A stretch of 64,000 nt of DNA, from the NCBI GenBank assembly GCA_026826555.1, contig JAKSZT010032888.1:41067-105066 (forward strand). The letters are read 5' to 3'. Each line of letters opens with the position of its first letter. Position 1 is the stretch's first letter. The stretch comes from Tolypeutes matacus (lineage: Eukaryota > Chordata > Mammalia > Cingulata > Chlamyphoridae). A model generated the notes under the pieces. The model had not been told where the DNA came from. It saw nothing but the letters and a program-made list of their open reading frames with translations, and did no database searches. Position numbers and translations under genes: made by a program. Positions 1 through 10,707 of the stretch are shown in pieces.

Positions 1-52
1 TATTGGGGAAGAAATATATAAATAAATACATATATGAGTTGGTAATGGTACT

Positions 53-238
53 CTGGGTTTTAGCTTCCTAGGTTGCTCAAGCAAATACCATGCAAAGGGA
101 TGGCTTAAACAATACGACATTTTACCTCTTGGTTTTAAAGCTAAGATAGACTTCCAAATCAAGGCATCATTAAGATTATGCTTTCTCCCCATAGACTGTG
201 GCATTCTAGGGCTGTCTGCCAGTGATCCTTTGTCCTTA
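53..238. repeat. Interspersed repeat fragment (LTR-like, probably lineage-specific)
   Basis: The stretch with 'ggatggcttaaacaatacga', 'ccaaatcaaggcatcat' and 'gcattctagggctgtctgcc' resembles a common xenarthran LTR-type repeat with a 'GGCTTTTAACAA ... CCAAATCAAGGCATCA' core. It sits directly before the OR C-terminal codons, so it probably interrupts that pseudogene. Family name not assigned. Confidence 0.4.
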
Positions 239-353
239 AAAGGGACAAAATAGTTTCTATATTTTACCATGGCTTTACCCTTATTGAACCCCATGATCTA
301 CAGTCTGAGGAAAAAAAAATGCTTTGAATAAACTCTTCAAATTAATACAATGT
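239..353 (+). pseudogene. Olfactory receptor pseudogene, C-terminal fragment
   Basis: The sequence encodes the end of TM6/TM7 and the C-tail of a class II olfactory receptor. It shows a K-R-D-K-I-V-S-I-F-Y stretch, then in another frame T-M-A-L-P-L-L-N-P-M-I-Y-S-L-R, which is the OR TM7 signature (PxLNPxIYSLRN). A third frame, after an A9 run near 311-319, gives A-L-N-K-L-F-K-L-I-Q-C. Two frameshifts are therefore visible: about 2 nt lost near 275, and a slip in the A run. Nothing upstream of about 239 looks like OR coding sequence; an interspersed repeat occupies that place. A functional receptor would be a seven-TM odorant GPCR of about 310 residues, and only about 35 remain here. The subfamily cannot be assigned safely. 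Confidence 0.75.
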
Positions 354-358
354 GAAAT

Positions 359-1330
359 CTTAATTGACACAACATTTTTTGAATTAGTGCTAAATGATAA
401 TGGACAGCACTTCAGGGAAGGGTTGAGGATATGGGCTTTAAAAACTTCATATTTCTATTAAAATAAATTCAGTGGTAATGATTTTTGTTTCTTTGCATAA
501 GTTTGTTTTATTTAAATGATTTTAGATGCTAATATGTACTTTAGATTTATACCCAGTATAATATTATTATAGTTGTTTAAAAAAAGCAATATTTTGCTTT
601 GATATAAAATTGAAGAGTATGCAAGATGTCTGGAATTTCAAAAAATTAAATTTCATTTGGCCAGCTCCTCTAAGATTGACCAGATAATTTTTCCCCTCTA
701 TGGGATGGGTAATAGTGTCCTTTGAAAAGAAAATTTTAATGAATAATTAGATAACCTTCTAACCAATATTCTCAGGACTTCTGTGGTGATAGAAAAATAA
801 GTAATGTTAAGAGATTTTTAAATAAAAATCAGAGGACAGTGAGGTGTTAGAAAACATGCAGGTGTAAGAAAAGATCAGAAATTTCAGCACTAATAAATAT
901 GGTGAAGTGGTTATAATTATTTCTACAGTTTTACTTTAGAGACACTTTATAATTATGCTTATTTCAGAAATAAACATAGAACTTCAATAATTAAATTCTA
1001 ACTTCCAAATTTCAAACTTCTCATTTGTAAAATGTAACTAATAATCCTTAGCTGTCAGTGTTATAGATAGTATTGAATAAAATATCTACTAATAATCTGA
1101 TATATGCCAGATATTGAGTTGTAGCTTTTTTGATAAATTCTTCTAATAGTAGAAAAGAATCATTTGATCTAGAATATACTGGGTATTTGTTTGTTTGTAT
1201 GTTTCCTCTTTTTCCATTTGTTCTTATTTTCCCCTGGTTGGGTTATATATAGTGGCGTTACCTGAGGGACAGTACTGAGGAGTGCCCATTATCTGAGGGA
1301 GAGATCAGTCTTTACATTGTTAAAGAATAG
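359..1330. other. AT-rich DNA with no recognised feature
   Basis: No coding similarity, RNA gene or clear repeat was seen. Composition is strongly AT-rich, with short A and T runs. Confidence 0.5.
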
Positions 1331-1424
1331 TAGGGGAGCAGACATAGCTAAAGTGGTTGAATGCCTGCTTCCCATGTACGAGGTCTGGATTCAATCCCTG
1401 GTAAACCCCCAAAAAAGAAAAAAC
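1331..1424 (+). mobile_element. DAS-type SINE, short diverged copy
   Basis: The sequence 'ggggagcagacatagctaaa gtggttgaatgcctgcttccc' followed by 'ggattcaatccctggtaaac' is a tRNA-derived SINE head with A-box-like and B-box-like (GGTTCAATCCC-type) segments. It ends in an A-rich tail 'ccccaaaaaagaaaaaac'. The mutated promoter boxes suggest an older, monomeric copy. Confidence 0.75.
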
Positions 1425-1604
1425 ACTGATACAGAATACTAAAAGAAACATCATTCTGTAGTTTTAAAACAATATTTTTATAGTTTAAACAACTCTTAAG
1501 CATTTTACTTAATATTTTATGTTATGTTAACTTTGAAGTCAAAAGGTTCAGACATGTATTTTCTGTACACACAATTTGTTCTTTATGAAGGAATTTTTAG
1601 GGGA

Positions 1605-2025
1605 TACTGTGGTAGAATGAGATTGACCCTCAGACAAAAAGAAAAAGAAAGCATTTTCTTAATCTTAATCCAGTTCTGTGGTGTGAACTCAATGAAGATG
1701 AGACCTATTGAAGATGTTATTGTTAGGTAAGGTGAGGCACAAGGGAATAAGTTTGGAACTTAACAACATTACTAGAGGAATTATGAAGAGAAAGACGTGA
1801 AGGAGCAGAAGCTGGAAGTCAACAGAAACTGTAAGAGAAAGGAGAGGACATGGCCATGTGACAGGAAAGCTGAAGAACACCAAGGTTTCCAGTCCTCCAG
1901 AATACTATCCACTGAAGGAGAAAACAAAACTTCCAGCCTCTGAAACAGTGAGACATATAAGTCCAGTTTATTTTGCCAACCTATTGTGTGGTACTTATCA
2001 TAACAAATGATGAACTAAGATGGAC
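1605..2025 (+). mobile_element. MLT1-like (MaLR) solo LTR remnant
   Basis: The segment contains phrases typical of mammalian MaLR LTRs in the right order: 'gatgagacctattgaag', 'gaagctggaagtcaac', 'gacatggccatgtgacagg', 'cttccagcctctgaaacagtgagacata', 'gccaacctattgtgtggtacttatcataaca'. The last phrase matches the polyadenylation/3' end portion of MLT1-type LTRs. No internal retroviral coding sequence is attached. The exact subfamily needs a repeat library. Confidence 0.6.
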
Positions 2026-2489
2026 ATTACACAAAATAAATATTTCTAAAATCTAAAGTCAAATCCCCAGCAATGTAACCATCTCATGTCCTGTCTTCAA
2101 CCAATATAATTTGTTTGCTAAGATTCAAAGTCAAACATAAACACACAAAAAAATTCTAATTCCTTTTATCTAGTTACAAAAACTCTAAAGATAAACAACA
2201 GAAAAATTTTGAGGAAAACCTATTACAAAAAAGAGGCAAAATACCATCCTGCTGTACCTCAACAATCCAATATTTTAGATTTAAAATATTTTACATCACA
2301 ATGAAATAATAGTAGAAGTATTTGCTCCATATTTCATTGTTTTGCATATAATTTGCTGAATATAATTGAATTTTTGCAATGTTTACAAAGATGTCTATAA
2401 GTTAATAATATGGAAAATTTAAGAACATTCAGCAAAAAAAAAACAATCCCCCCCCCCACAAAAAAAATAATGACATTTCATCTTTGTGT
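2026..2489. other. AT-rich DNA, no recognised feature
   Basis: No gene or repeat recognised. A short homopolymer pair (A9 then C9) lies near 2435-2460, just downstream of the OR pseudogene that reads toward it. Confidence 0.5.
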
Positions 2490-3416
2490 TCATATAGTCT
2501 GTGTTGCTTTCCTGAAAGCTTCCTTAACATCTTTGTTCCTCATGATATAGATGAGAAGGTTAAGAAATGGTTCAACACAGTATAGAACAAGGCAGCCCCT
2601 TTGTCACTTTCCAAGGAATAAGTGGAGCTTGGTTTTGAATATATGAAGAGCATGGATCCATAGAAGAGTGTTACTGAGATCAGGTGGGAAGCACAGGTAG
2701 AGAAGGACTTGCACCTTCTAGAGGCAGAGTGGATCCTCAGGATAGCCAGGAGGATGTTGAAATAGTATATCAGGATGGTAAGTAGACTGGAGAAGACTGT
2801 GAAGCCCACCATACGCAGAAGGACTTTTTCATAGACCTGGGTGTCTGTACAGGACATTTTTACCAATGATGGTACATCACGTAAGAAATGGTCAATGATA
2901 TTTTTACCACAGAAACTCAGGCAGAAAGTGGTGGCAGTATGGGCAATGGCATTCAAGAAACCTCCCAAATATGAGCCAAAAAGCAAGGCCAGCACAGCAA
3001 GTACTGGACATTGTACCCAAATAGAGCAATGTGCTACAAATTGTCACATGGCAGTCATAGGCCATGACTGCTCAGAGATAGCACTCAGTGTAGGCTACAA
3101 CACAGGAAAAGAAGAACTGGGCCTCACATCCAGCCAAGGACATACATTTATCTTCTGAAATGCAAATGCCCAGTATTTGGGGGATATACACAGATGTGTA
3201 CCAGAAATCCAGGAAAGATAGACTACCAATGAAAAAATACATGGGTGTGTGCAGGTGGGAATCATTCCAGATTAAGAGAACCAGGATCATATTCCCTGAC
3301 AAAGTTACCAAACAGAGCATCAGAAATATTACAAATACAAGCAGCTGCAACCTGGGGTCTGCTGAGAAGCCCCACAAAATGAGTTCAGTAAGGATGGTGT
3401 GATTTCCCACTTCCAT
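2490..3416 (-). pseudogene. Olfactory receptor pseudogene, OR9G4-like
   Basis: A nearly full-length class II odorant receptor reading leftward, about 308 codons. From the ATG at 3416 it reads M-E-V-G-N-H-T-I-L-T-E (the N-glycosylation-type NxT of ORs), TM1 'LSGNMILVLLIWND', the 'LHTPMYFFIGSLSFLDFWYT' signature, then 'CVVAYTECYL'. Later frames give 'GSYLGGFLNAIAHTATTF', 'KMSCTDTQVYEKV', 'SFSTCASHLISVTLFYGS', and the TM7 end 'LIYIMRNKDVKEAFRKATQT' before a TGA at 2490-2492. The wording is closest to human OR9G4 as I recall it. Three inactivating lesions are visible: an in-frame TGA right after TECYL (3072-3074), a 1-nt frameshift near 2985-2995, and a 1-nt loss near 2555 before TM7. The MAYDRY motif is altered to M-A-Y-D-C-H. 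Intronless, as OR coding exons are. Confidence 0.9.
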
Positions 3417-3754
3417 GTCCACAGAGAGAAAACCTAATAAAGATAATGAGAAAACGATTTAATATTCAACTATTGTAAAAAGTAATCAAGATCATCAATT
3501 AAGTCAACAAATACTTAGAGGCTTGTGGATTTATATTCTTTACTACATAGTATTATAAAACTTCAGTCTGCATTTAAGGAAGATCACTGAAATAGTTGTC
3601 AGAATCTGGATTTAAAACTATGAATCTTTGAATATTAACTGTTAAAGAGGGGCTAACCATTTACTCTCATGAGGCACCTAAGTAAAATAAAGCACATAAA
3701 AGTTATCAATATCTCCTGACAGCTCACCTGTTTGAGTTAAGTAGACATTCATGA
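3417..3754. other. Upstream flank of the OR9G-like pseudogene, nothing recognised
   Basis: This is the 5' flank for the minus-strand OR pseudogene. OR promoters usually lie kilobases upstream behind a noncoding exon, and none can be recognised here. Confidence 0.4.
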
Positions 3755-3900
3755 AAACATCATGCCAATGTTTGGCACGTACTGGGCACTCAAAAATCAT
3801 GAGCATTTTTCACATATTATTGAGAACTTACTCCTAGCCAGGCATTTTGCAAATATCTATACAAATACCAAAACAGAGATACTACTCCTGCCATTATTAG
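3755..3900. repeat. Possible MIR/L2 fragments
   Basis: The phrases 'caatgtttggcacgtactgggcactcaaaaatcat' and 'gagaacttactcctagccaggca' resemble the 'cctggcacatagtaggcactcaataaat' and 'gagcacctactatgtgccaggca' phrases of old mammalian MIR/L2 elements, in opposite orientations. Short and diverged. Confidence 0.4.
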
Positions 3901-3904
3901 TAAA

Positions 3905-4125
3905 AATCATATAATGCTCACTCTGTGCCAGTTACTATTTTAAGCCTCACACTTAAACCATTAATCCTCACAACAAACTTGTAGGGAAGGTATATTTATG
4001 ACTCTTTTTGTTATAGTTGATGGAATGGAAGCATGGAGAGTTTAAGTAACATTTCCATGGTCACTGAACTAGTAAACACAGAGCTGTTGTTGGAACCCAG
4101 AATTTCCTTAATCAAGAGCCCATGC
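3905..4125 (-). mobile_element. MIR SINE, antisense
   Basis: Read on the plus strand it shows the reverse-complement MIR order: 'cactctgtgccagttactattttaag', 'aatcctcacaacaaacttgtagggaaggta', 'gagagtttaagtaacatttccatggtcactgaactagtaa', 'gctgttgttggaacccag'. These match the mirror of the MIR core (tcacacagctagtaagtggcagagcc...). An ancient tRNA-derived SINE shared across mammals. Confidence 0.75.
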
Positions 4126-6229
4126 TCTCAAATTTTAAGCCATTTTTCTCTCTTTTAGGTAAATATTTTCCTCTCTTGTTTTCTTGGCAAAACAATGCTC
4201 TAGTCTTCTGACAGCCTGAATTTCTTTCCCTTTTAAAATAGCTTTAAAAAATTTATCTTAAGAATGCTTTTTTCCTGTTTTCCTTTAGTTGATGTGAGAT
4301 ATATAAGCATGGTTTGGACATTTTTTAATACCATGGATATTAAATATTAGGACAAAAACATGTTTTTGTGTTAAGGCATTTGGAAAACATGAATCCTTCA
4401 ATGTCTTAGTCCTGATGCTCCAAAGCTCTCCACAGAAACAAACAAGGAGGCATCCATGTAAAATCTTTATCATTACCACGTTAGAGCTGATGGTCTCATT
4501 GGACACCTGACAAACTCTCAAGCTATAAGGGCAGTAGAGGAAAGCTGAAACTAAGAAATCTTTGTTCTTCATCAATGTTTAAAATATTTAACTTCAAGCT
4601 CAACCAGAGTCAATGTAACTAGAATGCAAACCAAAGTCCTCTAACTTGAAGTCTAGTGTTCTGGCCATTAGGAAGACATATGTCTGTGTCCTAATGATTC
4701 AAATATACCTGGAAATATTCAGTGATTATTCAACCTGATTGATAAAACTGGGTAATAGCAGTTTGGAGCCCTGAGGTTATTCTATTTCTCTAACTATTTC
4801 TATATAAGGGATCTCTACTCATGAGCATATAAAATAAGGATGATTTAACCCTTTACCGAAAGTTCCTTACAACCTTGCTTCGCCTTATTTTTACAACCTT
4901 CTGTCTCACTACTTGTTCTCATCCACTCAGGACTCCAACTAACTAAATTACTCACATGATTAATTTCACCATAATAATTTAATAGATTCAGACTTAAATA
5001 TATAGCCATGTGTTACCAATAATTTGTATGCTAAAATCTTTTCCTGAAATCTCCAGACTGAAATCATGTTATCATGGTAGGAATTTATTATTATTGTATG
5101 CATAATATGCAAAACTTTTTATTATTTCACTGACAAAATGGTTACCTGGAACTTTCTCTACCACTTACATATCTGTGTTTGCACTTAGTGTTTGGATTTA
5201 TATATTAGTGCTATATCTATTGATTAAAGAAGGAAAGTTATATCTGGAACTTATTAGGCCCATTTAAATTCAATTACTTTAGGAAAAACTGGAAATGTCT
5301 GACAGAGGCTATCACAGTGACTCTTTTTCTGCCTCTAAAGAGGATAAGAACTGATAAAAATTTTTTTTTTTCTGGGACACTGCTCAAAAAGATTTCCCAG
5401 AAGAAGAGATATTTAAAGGATACCTGAAGCATGAGAAGCATTGAACCAGATGTCAGCTCATTGTAAGGGTCAGGAAAGAGGGAGATCAGTCCCAATAGAA
5501 GAAATAGTATGTATCACAGTCCTCAGATGGGATAAAGCCTTGTGATGCAGGAACTAAGAGAGGTTAAAAAAAGATGGGGTGGATCTAGGTATCAGCAGAT
5601 GATCCAGAGGAGTCACCAAATCACCAAGCTTATTGGCAACCAAAATAATGAGGAAGTCATGCAAGAAATCTGCACATTTAATGTTCAGGCCAGATAATGA
5701 ATTGAAGGGGATCAAGGGTTCCCCCTTACCTGGAAACTCTCTTAAATCCTCAGTCCTTTCTCACCTGTTAACCAATCCTTTCATAAAGGCACTAAAATAA
5801 CATTAAGAAGTTCTGGAAAGAACTGTGTCCTCATCCTGGTAGGTAGGAAACAAAAACTGTCATTCTCAAACTCTCTTCCAAATAGTAATTCATATTTACC
5901 CAGTATTTTAACTTCAAGGTGCTGATAAAGTCTTAAAGACAAGAGTCTTTCAAAGCAAGCATTTCTAATGAAAGCTTCCTACTGCTATTACACACAAGAA
6001 ACTACAAAGTCTTTGAACAGGTACATAAATAATTTGATGAAAGATTTTAATGCTCCATTAAAAGACCCATTATTATACTCATCATTTAGACTTCTGTCTG
6101 CAATATAATTGTATCATAAATTCATCACATTATATATTAATACTAAGCTCTGTTTAAAGTAAAAAGAGGTAAACTAAACCACAACACAATGATCTGTTGG
6201 TATATTGAAAAAAATGAAAAAAAAATGGC
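4126..6229. other. Long stretch without recognised gene
   Basis: About 2.1 kb of AT-rich DNA with many in-frame stops in all frames. The small open frames here show no known motif. A fragment near 4630-4675 ('gtcctctaacttgaagtctagtgttctggccatt') faintly resembles the 3' edge of an old MIR/L2 copy, too short to call. Confidence 0.5.
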
Positions 6230-6650
6230 TGTTTCTTTACAGGCCCTGATGTTGTGTGGAGACATTTTCCATCCCTTGAATCTTGAATGACCTTTTGGTT
6301 TGCTTTGGTCAATAGGTTGTACCAAAGTCTGTGATGCTTGAATTCCCGGTCAGCCTTGTCCCATAGGCTTTGATTGCTTTTTTTTTCAGTTTAGAATCCT
6401 GCTACCACCATGTAAACAAAACTGGAGTAGCTTTCAAAACATCTGGTGAGGATCTTTCCATCTTCCCAGTGGACAGTAAACTGGCCCTCAGACATGTTAC
6501 TGGGGTCATTTTATATCATTTAGCCCCACCTGAGTGAACAACTGAGCACAGACACTTGAGCCAGCCCAGCTGAGAGCAGACAGGTCTGGCACAGGCAAAA
6601 TGCAAAATTGAAATGGCACCTGATCAAATCCTGATTCGACTGCTTGGAAA
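6230..6650 (+). repeat. Old interspersed repeat, probably LTR-type
   Basis: The block 'ttggtttgctttggtcaata', 'atcctgctaccaccatgtaa', 'cagacatgttactggggtca', 'cacttgagccagcccagctgagagcagaca' has the phrase order of a mammal-wide repeat I have seen in many genomes (gaccaccatgtgaacaag ... cccagacatgtgagtga ... agcccagctgagatcagcag). I cannot name the family from memory. Its GC content is higher than the flanks. Confidence 0.45.
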
Positions 6651-7380
6651 CTGTAATTCTGGGAGTATTTTAGCAACACCTCAACCTAAGAAACCAATTT
6701 CCAATGATTCCAATTTGTTAACATCTCTTTTAGAATTCATCATAAAGCATGAAGAGATAACCTCAGTCATGACAATATTGTGTGGGAGAAGAGATTAGCA
6801 ATTTTTCATACATATATGTCTTTGGATACATGAGAAATTATCACTATCTTATTTGAAGTCAGAAACACAATGTAGAACTGAAGCCACCACATTCTTTTTA
6901 CATGAAAATTCACCTTTTCATAGGTATTTCCCTAAAATTCAGTCATGTAAGTTTCTCTATATTGCCTAGCCCCTTTATTATTGGACTTACTTTATCATCA
7001 AATAATTAATGCCACTTAGCATTTTGGAATCATGGACCTCTTTCAGTACTTGATAAAAACAAAGATCATCCCAACAAAATGCACATCTGTATAAACACAT
7101 AAAATTTTAGAGGGTTTACAGATTACCAGAAATCTGCCCGTGGAATATCTGGTTATGATACTCATATTTAAAATTCTATATCTATAATATGCTTCTCTTT
7201 TTTCCAGTGTTAATATTCTATAATTATAAGAGATGAATAATAAATATGTCAAACTTAGCATATTTAAAACAGAAATTCTACATATCACTTCCAAAAATTG
7301 AACTATATGCTTAGTCTGCAGATCGGTTAATAAAATCCCAACCCTCCAGTTTCTCAAGCCAACAATTTGGCATTATCCTA
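6651..7380. other. AT-rich DNA, nothing recognised
   Basis: No coding similarity or repeat signature seen. Confidence 0.45.
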
Positions 7381-8160
7381 CTCACTTTCCCTTCTACATT
7401 CTTTTCAACCTTCCAGGAAATCCTGATGTTTTTACCTTCATGACTTATCCTGAATCTGATCATTTGTCAGCACCTCCACTGCTACCACTTGTGTCCAAAA
7501 ACCATTTTCATATTGCAGTAATATCCTAACTGGTCCTTACCTCTATCCCCCTACCGTATATACCCTGTAGTGCTTTAATTTAAAAAAGTCACTCCTGTAC
7601 CCTGTAAGTCCTCCCATTTCACTCTGAATTCAAATTCCATAAATTGCCCTAAATTTCCGCTATAAGCTGGCCCTTTATTAATGAATATTTTAATTTCTTA
7701 CATTTGCCAAATCATTTATTTTGTTCCAACCTTGCAGGCTTTCTCACTGTTTTTCAAAAATTTCAACCATGCCCCAATATCATAGGTATTGAGCTGTCTC
7801 TTCACTCTACCTGATCAATTTTCCCCCAGATAGTTGTGTGGCATGCCCACATCTACTTAAAGTCCCTTTAAGATGTCATTTTCTCAGGTCCATCTTTATT
7901 ACCTATTTAAACTTTCATGCCAACATCCAACAATACATTCAATCCTTCTGACCCTGCTCAGACTCTACTCATTTCCCTCCATACCTTTTGTCTTCTTTTA
8001 ACTCCTGTTTATTATGAAGATTTGTTATCTTCTTCTCTCACCCAAATGCAACATCCACACGAGCAGAACAATTTGATTATTTTTTTAAGTTGTATATCCA
8101 GCATTTTGAACAGTTCCTAGTAACTAATGGACATTCTATAAATATTTCTAAAATGAATAA
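7381..8160 (+). mobile_element. L2 LINE 3' end, diverged
   Basis: The region shows the sense-strand order of a mammalian L2 3' end: 'agtcctcccatttcactctgaattc', 'ccctaaatttccgctataagctggccc', 'aagtccctttaagatgtcattttctcagg', and finally 'ttgaacagttcctagtaact ... attctataaatatttctaaaatgaataaatg', which mirrors the L2 terminal 'gcctggcacatagtaggtgctcaataaatatttgttgaatgaatgaatg'. Heavily diverged and non-coding, consistent with an element predating placental divergence. Confidence 0.65.
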
Positions 8161-8290
8161 ATGGGTAGTTGCCTTTCATCCAAGAAGGATTCTATAAACA
8201 AATGGACTTTCACTGTTCCATACACCATAAGACTAGAAAGAAGATTTAATAAAAGAGAGGATTCATTCCCAAGACTTCAGAACCATCTGA

Positions 8291-8323
8291 ATTTGAAATA
8301 AATTTGAAATAAACTTGAAATAA
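8291..8323. repeat. 11-bp tandem repeat, three copies
   Basis: Units 'atttgaaataa', 'atttgaaataa', 'acttgaaataa'. The paralogous segment near 12724 has a single unit, so the array arose after the duplication or contracted in the other copy. Confidence 0.9.
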
Positions 8324-8620
8324 ATTCATTAATATGTGAATGTGAAACTAATGGCTTCTCAAAAAATGAATTCTTCTTTCACTGGGAACCCTCAAAATTC
8401 TGTAGCAAAAGAAAATCATTATCAGGAAATGAAAATGTCATCCCCTGATAGCTTGGGCAGCACCACAAAGAGTCAAAAAACATGCCACATTTTTTGTCTT
8501 GTAGATTTCTCCACTATGAAGGTGAATATATGATGGCACCAGTGCAGCTAGCAGAGTAAATTTCCAATTGGAGATGAAGGGCAGATACATCACTAGATAG
8601 CATCCTATTTTCAAAAGAAG

Positions 8621-8693
8621 CATGTGAGTGTGTGAGTGTGCATGTGTGTATCTGTGTGCATGTGTTTGTGTTCTGTGTGTATGTGTGTGTGTT
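8621..8693. repeat. TG-rich imperfect microsatellite
   Basis: Runs of TGTG interspersed with other bases ('catgtgtgtatctgtgtgcatgtgtttgtg'). The paralogue near 13133-13170 has a shorter version. Confidence 0.85.
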
Positions 8694-9454
8694 TTGGCAT
8701 AGCAGTAATCATTTGAGAGCTAGGCTAGACACTGCAGTTCCATTCCTAATTTCAGCTGATGGCAAAGAGAAACCACAATATTTATTCCCAGGTACTTACC
8801 ATTGATCAGAAAGGGAAATTCCTGGAAATGTCGCTTTTTTCCGCTCCTCTGATGTTTTGAGTGCCTTTTCTGGATGTAATATATGTATTTCCACAGGAGC
8901 CCCTTGGGACTCCTTCCATATCGCATTCCAGAAAAGTTACCTCAGTCTCCAAAGACTCAATTACAATTCATTTGCAGTGTAGGGATGATATATTATTAAG
9001 GATATGATGAAATACATAGTGTTATATTAAATTTTGATATGTCAGGATATAAATATTGAATGTGTCTGATTATAGAAATTTTCCAAATTGTACTAATTAG
9101 ATTTTCTAGAATATATCATATGGTCTATACCTCTTTGTTCCTTGCTATATGCTCCTCACTCTGACCATATTATCCTTCCTTGTTTTGCCCTTCAGTAAAC
9201 TCCTATCTATCCTTGGAAACCAGTAACAGGAATTTTTATGTTGGCACATTCTCATGTTCTATATTTAAACATGCTGCTACATTTAGGAAATATGGTGATT
9301 GCATTGAAATATTCTACTTTTAATTATAAATTTATTATATATAAAACTGAATAAACAAACATTCATAGGACCTTTCTCATTTTAAATCATTGCTTCACCC
9401 AGTAGAGACTGTCACTCTGAATCTTCCCTTAGGTTTAAAGCTTTCTGCAATTAA

Positions 9455-9477
9455 TCTATCCATCTATTATCTATCTG

Positions 9478-9528
<51 letters not shown>

Positions 9529-9575
9529 CTATCATCTATCTACCTATCATCTAACTACATCAATATTTACTATCT
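9455..9575. repeat. (TATC)n tetranucleotide microsatellite
   Basis: About 15 near-perfect 'tatc' units with interrupted flanks ('catctattatctatctgtc' and 'tatctctatcatctatctac'). Confidence 0.95.
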
Positions 9576-10286
9576 ATCCATTATGTATTATCTATATCAT
9601 TCATACAGCTGCTATACATTTGCTCATGATTCTTTAATTTTGAGGGACAGTTATGCAACTGGAAGCTCATAAGGACCCCAAATAAAAGTGTGTGTTCACT
9701 CATGCACCTAAGGAAATCTGTTATCTTTATATCATGACAAGCTGGAATATAAGAAAAAGAAAGAAAAGAAAGAAAACAAAACCTTGTTTCATTTTATAGT
9801 AGGTCATTTTCTAACAACTTCCTAACTCAGTTTCTCCCTAACAAATAGTGTATCACCTTTGGAATTGGGATTTCTCGGTTTGCCTTTTTCACTTCTCACC
9901 TATGAAAAAAAATGATTCAAAACAAGTAATTTAAAACATCTAATCCTAACAATGATTCTAAAACTAGTTGTATTATTCCCATTGTCAGTTTTAAAGAATA
10001 AAACATGATACCTACAGGCAACTTATGAATTGTCAAGTGGAAGCAACCAAAAATCAGCTTTTCTTTTAGCCATCTCAAAACGAGAGCACATTTATCGATA
10101 TGCTGCAGAGAGCAGTTTTTCAAAAGCCACAGCCTTATTTCCACTACGTTTTTAAAGTACACTAAAATATATTAGTACACAGCTTAAAAAGACAAAATAA
10201 AACTGGTGTCACCACATATTCCAATGATTTACTGTTTTCTTGTTTTATTTATTGTTCAGTTCAAGCTGATTAAAATGACGTGATAA

Positions 10287-10288
<2 letters not shown>
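9576..10288. other. No recognised feature
   Basis: Apart from an AG-rich stretch near 9752-9785, this is ordinary AT-rich sequence with no recognisable coding or RNA signature. Confidence 0.45.

Positions 10289-10358
<70 letters not shown>
10289..10358. repeat. Compound (TG)n(TA)n microsatellite
   Basis: About 15 TG units pass directly into about 19 TA units. The translated Cys/Val and Ile/Tyr ladder across it is an artefact of the repeat. Confidence 0.97.
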
Positions 10359-10359
<1 letters not shown>

Positions 10360-10373
10360 CTATATACATATAG

Positions 10374-10700
10374 CTATTCATTTAAGAAACCTTGGCTTAC
10401 CAACATTTTCTTCAGGGTCTCCATCACATATTTATTTCTTAAGCTATAGATCAAAGGGTTCAACATTAGAATCACCACAGTACCACATGGGCATCACTTT
10501 ATTCTTTTCTAGGGCATACCTTGTGCTTGTTCAGGAGTAATGAGGAGAATTGAACCATAGTACAAGGTGGCAGCTGTCACAAGAAAGCCACAAGTAGAAA
10601 AAGCCTTCAGTTAGCCTTGGGTGTATCAGTTATTCAAAATGAAAGCAATGATGAAGGGGCAGAGAGTAGGAATCAGTACTATGGGAGCGCTGACATAATT
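10374..10700 (-). pseudogene. Olfactory receptor pseudogene, C-terminal third
   Basis: Minus-strand translation in shifting frames gives 'KAFSTCGFLVTAATLYYGSI' (the TM6 KAxSTCxSH region with the His replaced), then E-K-N-K-V, 'YTVVILMLNPLIYSLRNKYV' (TM7 signature) and 'METLKKMLVSQGFLNE' before a TAG at 10374-10376. Stops (TGA near 10640 and TAG before the EKNK segment) and at least one frameshift before TM7 kill it. The 5' two thirds are missing: at about 10700 the OR sequence stops and a minus-strand L1 3' end begins (10708-11140), so the gene is probably split by that insertion or its upstream part deleted. The OR subfamily cannot be assigned. Confidence 0.85.
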
Positions 10701-10707
10701 TGGGGAA

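Larger units (their letters stand above)
8160..8960. repeat. Duplicated segment, copy 1 of 2
   Basis: This segment aligns by eye, in the same order and orientation, with about 12550-13425. Shared landmarks include 'attcattcccaagacttcagaaccatctgaatttgaaata', 'gaaaatcattatcaggaaatgaaaatgtcatcccctgatag', 'aaaaaacatgccacattttttgtc', 'catgtgagtgtgtgagtgtg', 'tcctaatttcag', 'cgctcctctgatgttttgagtgccttttctgg' and 'gttacctcagtctccaaagac'. Copy 1 alone has an 11-mer tandem expansion at 8291-8323. It is either a local segmental duplication or two copies of an uncatalogued repeat. Confidence 0.7.

Noticed and set aside
9455..9575. Short regularly spaced repeats that could suggest a CRISPR array.
   Set aside because: The unit is 4 bp with no spacers, a simple microsatellite in a mammalian genome.
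10280..10540. An 86-codon open frame beginning with a Cys/Val and Ile/Tyr ladder.
   Set aside because: Its first part is the translated (TG)n(TA)n microsatellite and the rest is antisense to the OR fragment.
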